Notes: generated by a model from the letters alone, not told the origin. DNA of 46,454 nucleotides from an uncultured Pelagibacteraceae bacterium (GCA_902607945.1 CACLMD010000004.1:1-46454), one strand, 5' to 3'; counted from the stretch's first letter, positions 26,616 through 35,496 are shown. Made by a program: numbers and translations.

Positions 26616-27473
26616 TTGCCTTTTAAACATTTACTAATTTTACTTTTTATTGTTATAGCTCATGGTAGTGCATTTCCTTTTACTAAATTGGTCTTAAATG
26701 ACTCTGTTCCTCCTATCCTTATGGCATCATTAAGAATGGGTTTAGTATTATTAATATTAATTCCTTTTTGGAAATTTAAAATACCGGATAGAAAATATAT
26801 GCCCTCACTGGTAGCTTTTTCAATTTCAATGGGTGTTATGGTTTATGTGTTTATGACACTCGCATTGTACTATTCCTCTATTATCTCACCTGTGATTATA
26901 GGATCTCAATTAGCAGTACCTTTTGGAATTCTTGCTAGTGCTTTCATGTTAAATGAAAACATAAGTCTAAAAAAATGGTTTTTTATATTTTCTGCTTTTA
27001 TTGGAGTATTGATAATCTTTTTTGATCCAAAATTAGTCGATAATTTTTTAGGATTATTCTTTGCAAGTCTAATGGCGTTAGCTTTTGCTTTTTCTCAAGT
27101 TTTTTCTAGACAACTAAGAGATTTAGATATTAGTTTAACTAATGCGTTTACTGGTCTATTTGGTTTTATAATTTTATTAATTCTATCTTCTTTAATAGAG
27201 GGAGATACTCTCTCAACTATTCAATCTATAAGTTCTAATTCCTGGATTTTAATATCTTACCAAGCAATCGTTGTTTCTTTAGGAGCTCACTTGTTAATGT
27301 TTTATTTATATAAGTTTTATACTGTGGGTCAAATCTTCCCTTCCTATTCTCTCTTTCCTATATTTGGCATAGCACTGAGTTTTTTAATTTTAGGTGAAGT
27401 TCCGACTGTTTTGTTCATATTGGGTGGAATTATTGTTATTGGCTCTGTCTTTTTGCTTCATAAAATAAGATAA
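26616..27473 (+). CDS. EamA/DMT-family transporter
   Basis: A 285-residue membrane carrier with ten helices in two EamA repeats. HGSAFPFTKLVLNDSVPPILMASLRMGL opens the first repeat and FPSYSLFPIFGIALSFLILGEVP closes the second. Translation most likely begins at the TTG at 26616 because the next ATG would remove helix 1. With the TerC-like gene it makes the second TTG-started gene in a row, both with short spacers. Substrate unknown. Confidence 0.83.
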   Translation: MPFKHLLILLFIVIAHGSAFPFTKLVLNDSVPPILMASLRMGLVLLILIPFWKFKIPDRKYMPSLVAFSISMGVMVYVFMTLALYYSSIISPVIIGSQLAVPFGILASAFMLNENISLKKWFFIFSAFIGVLIIFFDPKLVDNFLGLFFASLMALAFAFSQVFSRQLRDLDISLTNAFTGLFGFIILLILSSLIEGDTLSTIQSISSNSWILISYQAIVVSLGAHLLMFYLYKFYTVGQIFPSYSLFPIFGIALSFLILGEVPTVLFILGGIIVIGSVFLLHKIR

Positions 27474-27481
27474 TTTATCCA

Positions 27482-27510
27482 TTGAAATATTTAATTAATC
27501 ATAATTAAAT
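27482..27510 (+). promoter_or_regulatory. Probable promoter for a Liv-type binding-protein gene
   Basis: TTGAAA (27482-27487) and TTAAAT (27505-27510) are separated by 17 bases, about 40 bases upstream of the binding-protein start. An AAGGA ribosome-binding site precedes the ATG at 27549. Confidence 0.4.
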
Positions 27511-27548
27511 TGGTTTTTTATAAATTGTTAACAATAAAAAGGAAAATA

Positions 27549-28739
27549 ATGAAAAAAATATTTATTGCTGCTTTTATGTTTGTCTCAACTTTTACATCAA
27601 ACATATTCGCAGATGGACACTCAATTAAAATGGGAATAATTTTGGGATTTACCGGTCCTATTGAGTCTTTAACTCCTGCAATGGCTGCATCAGCAGAGCT
27701 TGCTTTTAAAGAAGCATCAGACTCTGGTTCGCTATTAGGTGGAAAAAAAATTAAAGTAGTAAGAGCAGACTCAACTTGTGTTGACTCAGCAGCAGCAACT
27801 GCAGCAGCTGAGGGTGTTATTTCGCAAGGTGTAGCTGCTATAATGGGTGCTGACTGTTCTGGAGTAACTGGAGCAATAGCATCAAACGTTGCTGTACCAA
27901 ATGGTGTAGTAATGATTTCACCATCAGCTACATCACCAGGATTAACAACTCTTGATGATAAAGGGTATTTTTTTAGAACCGCTCCGTCTGATGCAAGAGG
28001 TGGTCAAATTTTAGCTGATATTACAAAAGATAGAAAAGTTAAAAGTGTTGCAATAACTTACACAAATAATGATTATGGTAAAGGTCTAGCAGATGTTTAT
28101 GAAGCAGCTGTAAAAGCGCATGGTATTAAAGTAACAGCTGTAACTGCTCATGAAGATGGTAAAGCAGACTACTCTTCTGAAGTTGCAACTCTTGCATCAG
28201 CAGGTGGTGATGCTGTAGCTGTTATAGGATATCTTGACCAAGGTGGTAAAGGAATTATCCAGGCTTCTTTGGACTCTGGAGCTTTTGATAAGTTTATTTT
28301 ATCTGATGGTATGATAGGTCAATCTTTAGTTGATGCATTTGGTAAAGATTTGAAAAAATCTTTTGGTTCAATGCCTGGATCAACTGGAAAAGGAGCAGGT
28401 GTATTTGCTAATGTAGCAAAAGCTGCTGGTATTGACTCTTCAGGTCCTTATACAAGTGAGTCTTATGATGCTGCTGCTTTAATTGTTTTAGCAATGCAAG
28501 CAGGTGGATCAGCTGATAGAGCATCAATTGCAAAAAATGTAATGGATGTTGCTAACGGTCCTGGAACAAAAATTTACCCAGGTGAACTTAAAAAAGGTTT
28601 AGATTTATTAGCTAAAGGTAAAAAAGTTGACTACGAAGGTGCAACTGGAGTAACTTTTACTGACGTCGGTGAAGCTGAAGGTTCTTTCTTAGAACAAGAA
28701 ATTAAAGGCGGAAAGTTTAAAACTAAAAAACAAAGATAA
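27549..28739 (+). CDS. ABC transporter substrate-binding protein, Liv type
   Basis: A 396-residue type I periplasmic binding protein. A signal peptide (MKKIFIAAFMFVST, cleaved after IFA) precedes HSIKMGIILGFTGPIESLTP, and later segments such as ADCSGVTGAIASNVAVPNGV and YTNNDYGKGLADVYE follow the branched-chain amino-acid binding family. I set the start at 27549, since this ATG has an AAGGA site and opens the signal peptide; an in-frame start at 27510 would add 13 residues. No permease gene lies on this strand. Its likely partners are livG-livF-livH-livM on the opposite strand at 30022-33896. Ligand not determined. Confidence 0.93.
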   Translation: MKKIFIAAFMFVSTFTSNIFADGHSIKMGIILGFTGPIESLTPAMAASAELAFKEASDSGSLLGGKKIKVVRADSTCVDSAAATAAAEGVISQGVAAIMGADCSGVTGAIASNVAVPNGVVMISPSATSPGLTTLDDKGYFFRTAPSDARGGQILADITKDRKVKSVAITYTNNDYGKGLADVYEAAVKAHGIKVTAVTAHEDGKADYSSEVATLASAGGDAVAVIGYLDQGGKGIIQASLDSGAFDKFILSDGMIGQSLVDAFGKDLKKSFGSMPGSTGKGAGVFANVAKAAGIDSSGPYTSESYDAAALIVLAMQAGGSADRASIAKNVMDVANGPGTKIYPGELKKGLDLLAKGKKVDYEGATGVTFTDVGEAEGSFLEQEIKGGKFKTKKQR

Positions 28740-28755
28740 TTAATATCTTATTCAA

Positions 28756-28790
28756 AAAACCCCGGTAATTAAATTTACTGGGGTTTTTTT
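28756..28790. terminator. Bidirectional terminator between binding-protein and MFS genes
   Basis: The arms CCCCGGTAA and TTACTGGGG (one G-U pair) form a GC-rich hairpin, with A and T runs on both sides. It ends the plus-strand binding-protein transcript and overlaps the stop codon of the convergent MFS gene, so it can also end the minus-strand operon. Confidence 0.8.
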
Positions 28791-29944
28791 TGTTTAAAAT
28801 CTGCTCTTAAAGTTGAAATAATAATAATTACTAAAAATATTATACAAACTAAATTCATTGTTTTCCAACTAGTTAAATTAATAAATACTCCAGCAGATAA
28901 GCTTGCTGTTGCTTGAACTGTATAAACAATAAGGTCATTAAAACCTTGTGCCTTAAATTTTTCTTCTTCTCTATAAGATAAAACTAATAAACTAGTTCCT
29001 GATATAAATAAAAAATTCCAACCTAATCCCAAGAAAATTAGAGCAACTAAATAATTAAAGAAAGTTTGTTCAAAAAAACTTAATAAAATTGTTATTAAAA
29101 ATAACATAACTCCTGCGTACATAATCTTACTATGACCAAATTTTTTGATTAAGTTTCCAGTGATTAAAGATGGTAAGAACATAGATGCAATATGTAATTG
29201 AATTACAAAACCTGTTTTAGATAAACTCATTTTTTCCATTACATGCATACTAATTGGTGTAGCAGTCATCAAAAATGTCATCACTGCATAAGCAAATGCT
29301 GAAGCAATTAAAGCTTGTAAAAACCTAGGTTGTGAAATTAGCTCAAAATAACTTCTGCTACTTTTTTTTATAAAATTATTTTTTTTATGACCATCTTCAT
29401 AAAATAATAAAAAAATAGTTGATGTAAGTGTTAAAACTGCAAGGGCTATATATGAACCTGCATATAAATGCTGGGAAATAATTTCTTTAGAAACATTAGC
29501 TAAATTTGGCCCTATAAATGCAGAACCTATTCCCGCTAATAATATTATTGATATTGCTTTTGGGGCCATTTCTTTATCGACTGTTTCAACTGCAGCAAAT
29601 CTATATTGGTGACTAAAAGCTACTCCTGCTCCAATTAAGAAACATCCTAAATTGAATAATGTAAAACTCTCTATAATTATTGAGTAAGCTGCTATTAAAG
29701 ATGCAACTGAAGTTCCGACCGATGCAAAAATAAATCCTGATCTACGTCCTATTATACTCATTACTTTTGCTGCGAACATTGCAAAAATTGCAATTCCTAC
29801 TATTGATAATGCCATTGGTAATGTTGATAAAGATTTTATAGGACTAAGTTGAGAACCAATAATTCCACTCAAGAATACTGTGACGGGTGCAGCCGTAAAT
29901 GCGAAAATCTGACTTAAAATTAGTAGCCAAAGATTTTTATTCAT
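28775..29944 (-). CDS. MFS transporter
   Basis: A 389-residue major facilitator with twelve hydrophobic helices. The loop between helices 2 and 3 has AAKVMSIIGRRSGF, a version of the MFS signature, and the central loop is short and basic (EDGHKKNNFIKKS). It is the last gene of the minus-strand P5C-reductase-like/liv operon. Its ATG overlaps the stop of an upstream 22-codon ORF (TAATG), which suggests coupled translation. The substrate is unknown; the context hints at exchange or export of the compound imported by the ABC system. Confidence 0.88.
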   Translation of the reverse strand: MNKNLWLLILSQIFAFTAAPVTVFLSGIIGSQLSPIKSLSTLPMALSIVGIAIFAMFAAKVMSIIGRRSGFIFASVGTSVASLIAAYSIIIESFTLFNLGCFLIGAGVAFSHQYRFAAVETVDKEMAPKAISIILLAGIGSAFIGPNLANVSKEIISQHLYAGSYIALAVLTLTSTIFLLFYEDGHKKNNFIKKSSRSYFELISQPRFLQALIASAFAYAVMTFLMTATPISMHVMEKMSLSKTGFVIQLHIASMFLPSLITGNLIKKFGHSKIMYAGVMLFLITILLSFFEQTFFNYLVALIFLGLGWNFLFISGTSLLVLSYREEEKFKAQGFNDLIVYTVQATASLSAGVFINLTSWKTMNLVCIIFLVIIIISTLRADFKQKKPQ

Positions 29945-30012
29945 TAAAACATATACTTATCAGCCATATACATGGCCCAAGCTATTGCGGCACCTAATAT
30001 AATATATTTCAT
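29944..30012 (-). CDS. Candidate 22-residue membrane peptide
   Basis: A 22-codon ORF encodes MKYIILGAAIAWAMYMADKY followed by Met-Phe. It is a single hydrophobic segment with a short polar end, of the right length to span a membrane once. It begins nine bases after the livM stop and ends in a TAATG overlap with the MFS start, an arrangement expected of a translated gene rather than spacer. It lacks a clear Shine-Dalgarno site and I recognise no family. It could be a small accessory subunit or only a coupling leader peptide. Confidence 0.5.
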   Translation of the reverse strand: MKYIILGAAIAWAMYMADKYMF

Positions 30013-30021
30013 ATAGGATAA

Positions 30022-31392
30022 TTATTTTATTTCTATTTTTTCTGGAAGTATACCTTTAGGTCTATATCTCATAATCAATAATAAACCCACTCCCATCATT
30101 AAAAACCTAAAATAAGGTACACTTTCAATTAAATGGATCTTTAAGAAGTGACTATCTTCCAAACCTGCGGTTGTAAGATTAACCAAATATAGTCCTATTG
30201 GTGCTGCTTCAATCCATAAAAACCAAACTACAAAACCTCCTAAAATTGCACCAAAATTATTTCCACTTCCACCAACAATAACCATTACCCAGATCAAAAA
30301 AGTATATCTCATTGGTCTATAGCTGCCTGGAGTAAATAATCCATCTTGAGTGACTAACATCGCTCCAGCTATTCCAACTATTGCTGATCCTAAAACAAAA
30401 ATTAATAAGTGTTGTTTGACTACATTTTTACCCATAGCATTTGCTGCCTCCTCATTATCTCTAATAGCCCTCATCATTCTTCCCCAAGGAGAGTAAAGAG
30501 CTTTTTGAGTTAAAATCAAAAGAATAATCACAACTACTAAAAATAATCCTGAGTAACAAAGTTTTACAAAAACTGATGAACCTTCAATCACAAATTGGTT
30601 AAGAGCAGCTTGTCTTTCAATTAGATCTGAAATTAAATTTAATTTTCCAGAATTAAATTTTTCAACTAGATTTATAAACCAATCAGTTTGTTGTAAATTA
30701 ACCTCATAAGGTGCGGGACGTTTCAATCCAATTACATTTTTTACACCTCGTGTTAACCAGTCTTCATGTTTAATTATAGCAATCACAATTTCAGAGATTA
30801 ACAAGGTTGCTATAGCTAAATAATCGGCTCTTAAGCCTAAGGCTACTTTTCCAATAACAAATGCTAATCCACCTGCAAATAAAGCTCCCACAATCCAAGA
30901 AAAAATAATTGGAAGACCTAATCCTCCTAAGAAACCAGTTTTTGCTGGATTTACTTCTTCAATTGCCTCTATACCAGGCTCAGAAATAAATCGAATAATA
31001 ATAATTCCTAAAATGATTATTGTAGCAATAATATAATTTCTTAATTTCGATTTTTTATATTTCATTAAAACGAATCGAACAGCTAGTACCATTCCTATAA
31101 CAAGGAATAGACTAAATAAAATATTAAAACCTCCAGCACTCCAAGCTTCTTGAACTGGATTAACAGAAATTAAAACTGCTGCTAGACCACCTAGGGCTGT
31201 GTAGCCCATTATTCCAAAGTTAATTAAACCAGCATAACCCCATTGAATATTAGCACCCATCGTCATTACAGCTGAGATCAAACAAAGATTAAATATTGAT
31301 AGTGCAATATTCCAAGATTGAAATATTCCTACAAGGATAATCAACCCTATCATTATACTATAAGCAGCAATTACATTAAAATTTTTTCTCAC
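30022..31392 (-). CDS. livM: Branched-chain-type ABC permease, LivM
   Basis: A 456-residue inner-membrane permease of the LivM family, longer than the common 330-residue form. Extra sequence between the conserved AIATLLISEIVIAIIKHE block and the second half includes a soluble insert (about residues 217-275) with a TDWFINLVEKF stretch. The EAA-like loop is seen in RAIRDNEEAANAMGKNV. About ten helices are predicted. It overlaps livH by four bases. With livH, livF and livG it forms a full importer whose binding protein is likely the plus-strand gene ending at 28739. Confidence 0.94.
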   Translation of the reverse strand: MRKNFNVIAAYSIMIGLIILVGIFQSWNIALSIFNLCLISAVMTMGANIQWGYAGLINFGIMGYTALGGLAAVLISVNPVQEAWSAGGFNILFSLFLVIGMVLAVRFVLMKYKKSKLRNYIIATIIILGIIIIRFISEPGIEAIEEVNPAKTGFLGGLGLPIIFSWIVGALFAGGLAFVIGKVALGLRADYLAIATLLISEIVIAIIKHEDWLTRGVKNVIGLKRPAPYEVNLQQTDWFINLVEKFNSGKLNLISDLIERQAALNQFVIEGSSVFVKLCYSGLFLVVVIILLILTQKALYSPWGRMMRAIRDNEEAANAMGKNVVKQHLLIFVLGSAIVGIAGAMLVTQDGLFTPGSYRPMRYTFLIWVMVIVGGSGNNFGAILGGFVVWFLWIEAAPIGLYLVNLTTAGLEDSHFLKIHLIESVPYFRFLMMGVGLLLIMRYRPKGILPEKIEIK

Positions 31393-32399
31393 AACACTTT
31401 TCCCTTAAATATTCCAGATGGTCTATATAATAATACAATTACTAATATCGAAAAAGACACTGCAAATTTATAATCAGTTGAAAGCAACTGAACCAAACTA
31501 TCTGGCTCCATACTTGTTGGTAAAACATAAATAAAAAATTTCTTATAGGCGTATGTTAAAAGTATTTCTGAAAAGGCAATTACATATCCGCCTAAAAATG
31601 CCCCAAACGGATTACCAATACCTCCAACAATTGCTGCAGCAAATATAGGAAGCATATTATTAAAGTAAGTGAATGGCTTGAAACTTTTATCTAAACCATA
31701 TAAAGCACCACCAACTGTTGCTAAAATTCCTGCAATTATCCAAGTAATCATGACAATTTTTTTAGGATCAATTCCTGAAAGAAGTGCTAGATCTTCATTG
31801 TCAGAATAAGCCTTCATACTTTTTCCTGTCTTAGTTTTATTTAAAAACCAAAATAAAATTGAAACTAATACAATAGTTGCAAATATGGTTAACACTTGTG
31901 TTGATTTAATTGCTAAACCTTCATTGAGACCTGTCATTTCTTTAAATTCACGAGCTTTGATTATAAATTTTTCTCCGTCAAAAAATCTTCTATCAGAAGG
32001 GCCAATGATAATTCTAACAACAGCTTGAGTAACAAACATCACTCCAATACTAACCATAGCAAGTTGTACAGGTGGACTTTTATTTACTCTATAATATTTA
32101 AAAACAAATTTATCAATAAAGAGCATATAAAAAATCATAAATATAATTGCAAATGGAATAGCTAATAAAGCCGTTGGTAATATTCCAAGTGAAACACCAA
32201 TAGATTGAAAATACCAGGTAATCAAAATGGTTATCATCGTTCCAAAAGACATCATGTCTCCAGTTGCAAAGTTAGCAAACCTTAAAATTCCATAAATTAA
32301 AGTAACAAAAATTGCACCTAGCGCTAACTGAGAACCATAAGTTAAGGCTGGTATAAAAATATAATTCAATAAAAGTATTATAGCGTTTAAAAAATCCAA
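31389..32399 (-). CDS. livH: Branched-chain-type ABC permease, LivH
   Basis: A 336-residue LivH-family permease with about eight helices. Family segments include the N-terminal LTYGSQLALGAIFVTLIYGILRFANFATGDMMSFG block, the EAA-like loop MKAYSDNEDLALLSGIDPKK and AAIVGGIGNPFGAFLGGY. It overlaps livM by four bases and begins one base after livF ends. It pairs with LivM to form the membrane channel of the importer. The domain between helices 3 and 5 (FDGEKFIIKAREFKEM) is longer than in E. coli LivH. Confidence 0.94.
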   Translation of the reverse strand: MDFLNAIILLLNYIFIPALTYGSQLALGAIFVTLIYGILRFANFATGDMMSFGTMITILITWYFQSIGVSLGILPTALLAIPFAIIFMIFYMLFIDKFVFKYYRVNKSPPVQLAMVSIGVMFVTQAVVRIIIGPSDRRFFDGEKFIIKAREFKEMTGLNEGLAIKSTQVLTIFATIVLVSILFWFLNKTKTGKSMKAYSDNEDLALLSGIDPKKIVMITWIIAGILATVGGALYGLDKSFKPFTYFNNMLPIFAAAIVGGIGNPFGAFLGGYVIAFSEILLTYAYKKFFIYVLPTSMEPDSLVQLLSTDYKFAVSFSILVIVLLYRPSGIFKGKVL

Positions 32400-32400
32400 G

Positions 32401-33108
32401 TTATCCTCCTAAAAAAGAGCTTCTGACTCTTGGGTCGTTTAATAATTGACTACCAGATCCGGTATATCTGTTTTCTCCGGTAACTAAAACATAACCTCTA
32501 TCAGAGATACTTAATGCTTGTTTTGCATTTTGTTCCACCATTAAAATTGCTACATTAGTTTGTTTTACTTTTACTATGTGATCAAATAATTCATCCATTA
32601 CAATAGGAGAAACCCCAGCAGTAGGCTCATCTAACATTAAGACTGATGGTTTAATCATTAAAGCTCGGCCAAGAGCTACTTGTTGTCTTTGACCACCAGA
32701 TAGTTCTCCAACTAATTGATTTCTTTTTTCTTCTAGAATTGGAAATAAATTATAAATTTCATCAATTGTATCTTTATAATCGTTGTTAATCAAAAAAGCT
32801 CCCATTTCTAAATTTTCCTCTACTGTCATGCCTGCAAATACATTTTTTGTTTGTGGGACAAACGAAATACCTTCTTTAACTCTCTCTTGAGGTGAAAGTT
32901 TAGAAATATTTTTACCATTAATTATTACTGATCCAGATTTTAGATTTAATAATCCTAACATTGCTTTCATTGCTGTTGATTTACCAGCTCCATTTGGTCC
33001 TAGAATAGAAACAATCTCACCTCGATCGACATTTACTGAACATGAATTAATGATATCTGGACCGTTTCCATATCCACCAGTCATATTATTACCTTCAAAA
33101 AAAGCCAT
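32401..33108 (-). CDS. livF: ABC transporter ATP-binding protein, LivF
   Basis: A 235-residue cytoplasmic ATPase of the LivF type. The Walker A motif GPNGAGKST, signature LSGGQRQQVALGRAL, Walker B VLMLDEPTAG and switch His region in VEQNAKQAL are all intact. It energises the LivH-LivM channel together with LivG. Two bases separate it from the livG stop side and one from livH, consistent with one transcript. The C-terminus ends with the SFLGG typical of LivF. Confidence 0.95.
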   Translation of the reverse strand: MAFFEGNNMTGGYGNGPDIINSCSVNVDRGEIVSILGPNGAGKSTAMKAMLGLLNLKSGSVIINGKNISKLSPQERVKEGISFVPQTKNVFAGMTVEENLEMGAFLINNDYKDTIDEIYNLFPILEEKRNQLVGELSGGQRQQVALGRALMIKPSVLMLDEPTAGVSPIVMDELFDHIVKVKQTNVAILMVEQNAKQALSISDRGYVLVTGENRYTGSGSQLLNDPRVRSSFLGG

Positions 33109-33110
33109 TA

Positions 33111-33896
33111 TTAATTTTTCTTTAACTTTGAACCTCTCCCTAAATAACTTTCTATAACTTTTTCATCATTTTTAGCATCTTCTACAGAACCCTCAAATAA
33201 CACTGAACCTTCAGCCATTACTATTACTGGATCACATAATCTACCTATAAAATCCATATCATGCTCAATCATGCAAAAAGTATATCCTTTTTCTTTGTTT
33301 AATTTTTCAATAGCTGTTCCAAGATCTTTCAATAATGTTCTGTTAACTCCTGCACCCACTTCGTCTAATAACACTAATTTAGCATCAACCATCATGGTTC
33401 TTCCAAGTTCAAGTAATTTTTTTTGGCCACCAGAAAGATTTCCAGCTAGTTCATTTGAAAGATGTCCTAGATTTAGAAAATTTACTACTTCTTTTGCTTT
33501 GTTTTTAATTGACTCTTCCTCTTTTGCTACTAAGGAAGGTTTAAGAAAAGTATTCATTAACTTTTCACCAGATTGATTACCCGGAACCATCATTAAATTT
33601 TCTAAAACAGATAAATTAGTAAATTCATGTGCTATTTGGAAAGTTCTAAGCAATCCTTTTGAAAATAATTCATAAGATGGGACATTAGTAATATCTTCAT
33701 TGTTAAATAAAACATTTCCAGCAGATGATTTTAAATTTCCTGCTATTAAATTAAATAATGTAGTTTTACCTGAACCATTTGGTCCAATAATTCCAGTAAT
33801 AGTTCCCTTTTTAACTTTAATTGAACAATCTGAAACAGCAGCTAACCCACCAAAATATTTAGATAAATTACTTATTTCTAAAATATTTTCTGACAT
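33111..33896 (-). CDS. livG: ABC transporter ATP-binding protein, LivG
   Basis: A 261-residue ATPase of the LivG type. Motifs seen are Walker A GPNGSGKTT, the LivG-typical LLRTFQIAHEF, signature LSGGQKKLLELGRTM and Walker B LVLLDEVGAG, where Val replaces the usual Pro after the catalytic Glu. The switch region reads MIEHDMDFI. It starts three bases after the P5C-reductase-like gene, so that gene is probably the first of the operon. The partner ATPase is LivF. Confidence 0.94.
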   Translation of the reverse strand: MSENILEISNLSKYFGGLAAVSDCSIKVKKGTITGIIGPNGSGKTTLFNLIAGNLKSSAGNVLFNNEDITNVPSYELFSKGLLRTFQIAHEFTNLSVLENLMMVPGNQSGEKLMNTFLKPSLVAKEEESIKNKAKEVVNFLNLGHLSNELAGNLSGGQKKLLELGRTMMVDAKLVLLDEVGAGVNRTLLKDLGTAIEKLNKEKGYTFCMIEHDMDFIGRLCDPVIVMAEGSVLFEGSVEDAKNDEKVIESYLGRGSKLKKN

Positions 33897-33899
33897 TAT

Positions 33900-34667
33900 T
33901 TATTTATTCAATCTTTTGTGAATACTATTCAATGTGCTTATAACAGATTTATAGACACCTTTTTTTGTCATTTCATTAAGACCTTGTTGGTTTAGTCCTC
34001 TAGGTGTTTGAGACTCTTTTACTAAAAATTTAAGTTCTTTTTTGGAATGTATCACAGCATCTTCTGATAAAGCTAAGAATAAAGAAGTTATATATCTTTG
34101 CGCATCTCTTTTATTAATTCCTTTTTTTACAAGCCAATCACTCATTTCTCTTAGCATATTATAATAAGATGCCATCATTCCTGATGTCGACCAAAAATTG
34201 ATTGATAATCTCTCATTTTTTATTTCAATTGTAGATCCAATTTTATTAAAAAAATTTTTGACTTTCTTATTTGGTGGGCAAATGGGTATTGGACCCTTTT
34301 TAATTGATATTGGTGGCAATGGGATTGCTCTTACTATATCGGCATTAACTTTTATCATTTTCTTTAATTTTGATAATGTAATTGTTGAAATAAAACTAAT
34401 AATTGTCTGTTTAGAATTAAAACTTAAATTTTTTATAATTTTTTCTCCAACTGAAGGTGTTATAGATAAAAAAACCCAATCAGAATTATCAACAATATAT
34501 TGATTGCTTTTATTTATAATAATTTTCTTAAATCTTTTCTTTAAACTTAAAGATGTCTTATTATTTCTTTTTGAGATTATTATTTTTTTAAATTTAATAT
34601 TTGAATTACAAATTCCAGTAATTACTGAGGATGCTATTTTTCCAGTACCTATAAATCCTAATTTCAT
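33900..34667 (-). CDS. Divergent pyrroline-5-carboxylate-reductase-like protein
   Basis: A protein of about 255 residues with an N-terminal NAD(P)-binding motif MKLGFIGTGKIASSVI and the C-terminal fold pattern of ProC (ALSEDAVIH, then SQTPRGLNQQGLNEMTKKGVY in place of the ProC SPGGTT block). The usual ProC MPNTPA motif is replaced by AIPLPPISIKKGP. It may therefore reduce a different cyclic imine or keep only the fold. I use ATG 34667 (34673 also possible); a longer in-frame start at 34721 would lie inside the terminator of the upstream gene. It heads the liv operon. Confidence 0.7.
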   Translation of the reverse strand: MKLGFIGTGKIASSVITGICNSNIKFKKIIISKRNNKTSLSLKKRFKKIIINKSNQYIVDNSDWVFLSITPSVGEKIIKNLSFNSKQTIISFISTITLSKLKKMIKVNADIVRAIPLPPISIKKGPIPICPPNKKVKNFFNKIGSTIEIKNERLSINFWSTSGMMASYYNMLREMSDWLVKKGINKRDAQRYITSLFLALSEDAVIHSKKELKFLVKESQTPRGLNQQGLNEMTKKGVYKSVISTLNSIHKRLNK

Positions 34668-34694
34668 AGTCATTACTATATCAACAAAACTAAT

Positions 34695-34700
34695 ATTATA
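34695..34700 (-). promoter_or_regulatory. Possible -10 element for the P5CR-like/liv operon
   Basis: A perfect TATAAT on the minus strand lies directly after the terminator of the preceding gene and 27 bases before the chosen start. No good -35 match is visible upstream because that region is the terminator stem. It would give a very short leader. Confidence 0.35.
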
Positions 34701-34701
34701 A

Positions 34702-34732
34702 GGCAAAAAAAAAGCCCCCAAAAGGGGGCTTT
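34702..34732 (-). terminator. Intrinsic terminator after the beta-barrel gene
   Basis: On the minus strand, AAAGCCCCC and GGGGGCTTT pair with a four-base loop (34711-34719 with 34724-34732) and are followed by a run of nine T. It lies 24 bases after the stop of the outer-membrane protein gene. Confidence 0.9.
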
Positions 34733-34756
34733 TAAATTTTTAAACTAATTTTTTAA

Positions 34757-35452
34757 TTAGAATGTTTTTCCAACAGAAAGTTTACCAGAAACACCATCTA
34801 AATTCTTTAGTTTGATTGATTTATTGGTATCAACTGTGTTAGTTACTGTTTGTGCATCAAATGCCATGTAATTACCTTCAAATCTAATGAAAGTACCATT
34901 GTCATTAGTTACATTGTAACCTACTCCAAATACAGTACCATCTAATTCAGCATTCGGGTAACTACCACCAGTACCTAGTTTTTCGTTGGTAATAACATCT
35001 ACTTGCATTACACCAGCTTTTGCATAGAAATTTTCACCAATTCTAGCAGCAACATAAAGAGTAGTTAGATCTTCAAAATCAACTTGAAGTTTGTTGACTG
35101 CGTCAGTGATTGCATCTGCATCACCTTGTGCTCCACCTGGCTCTTGCTGTTTATCTTGTTTTGATGTTTCAGTTTCTTCTGTTTCTAAAGCCATAGGTAC
35201 GTAGTCTATTCCAACTACTAAAACACTACCTATTGTTTTCTCTAGAAATATAGATCCCCAGGCCGCTTCACCATGTTCAGATCCATTTTGGTTGCTTGCT
35301 TTACTAGCAGCTCCTGTATCTGAGAAACTTTCGTTCGCAGACGCTGCGAATAAACCAGCACTTCCAGAAACACCAATGTTAATACCCATATCTGCAGAAG
35401 TAGGCAAAACATAAAGCACTGAAAATACTATGCTCAAAAATAATTTCTTCAT
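34757..35452 (-). CDS. Putative outer-membrane beta-barrel protein
   Basis: A 231-residue exported protein with a signal peptide (MKKLFLSIVFSVLYVLPTSA). The mature part is rich in Gly, Thr, Asn and alternating hydrophobic residues, as in an eight-stranded barrel, and ends in Phe (KLSVGKTF), the usual outer-membrane assembly signal. A polar, acidic region around residues 85-115 (ETEETETSKQDKQQEPGGAQ) is probably an exposed loop. It has its own promoter, an AGGA site and a strong terminator, so it is a single-gene unit likely to be abundant. I do not recognise a named family. Confidence 0.7.
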   Translation of the reverse strand: MKKLFLSIVFSVLYVLPTSADMGINIGVSGSAGLFAASANESFSDTGAASKASNQNGSEHGEAAWGSIFLEKTIGSVLVVGIDYVPMALETEETETSKQDKQQEPGGAQGDADAITDAVNKLQVDFEDLTTLYVAARIGENFYAKAGVMQVDVITNEKLGTGGSYPNAELDGTVFGVGYNVTNDNGTFIRFEGNYMAFDAQTVTNTVDTNKSIKLKNLDGVSGKLSVGKTF

Positions 35453-35496
35453 ATTTCTTCCTTTTATATTTATTAAATTAATTTAATTCCGCTCTT

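Noticed and set aside
33271-33576. 101-codon plus-strand ORF opposite livG, with a similar one at 34198-34503
   Set aside because: Both are antisense to well-supported minus-strand genes and show no recognisable protein features.
34668-34721. Longer start for the P5CR-like gene
   Set aside because: The extra N-terminus would run through the strong terminator of the upstream gene and precedes the Rossmann motif, which begins at 34667.
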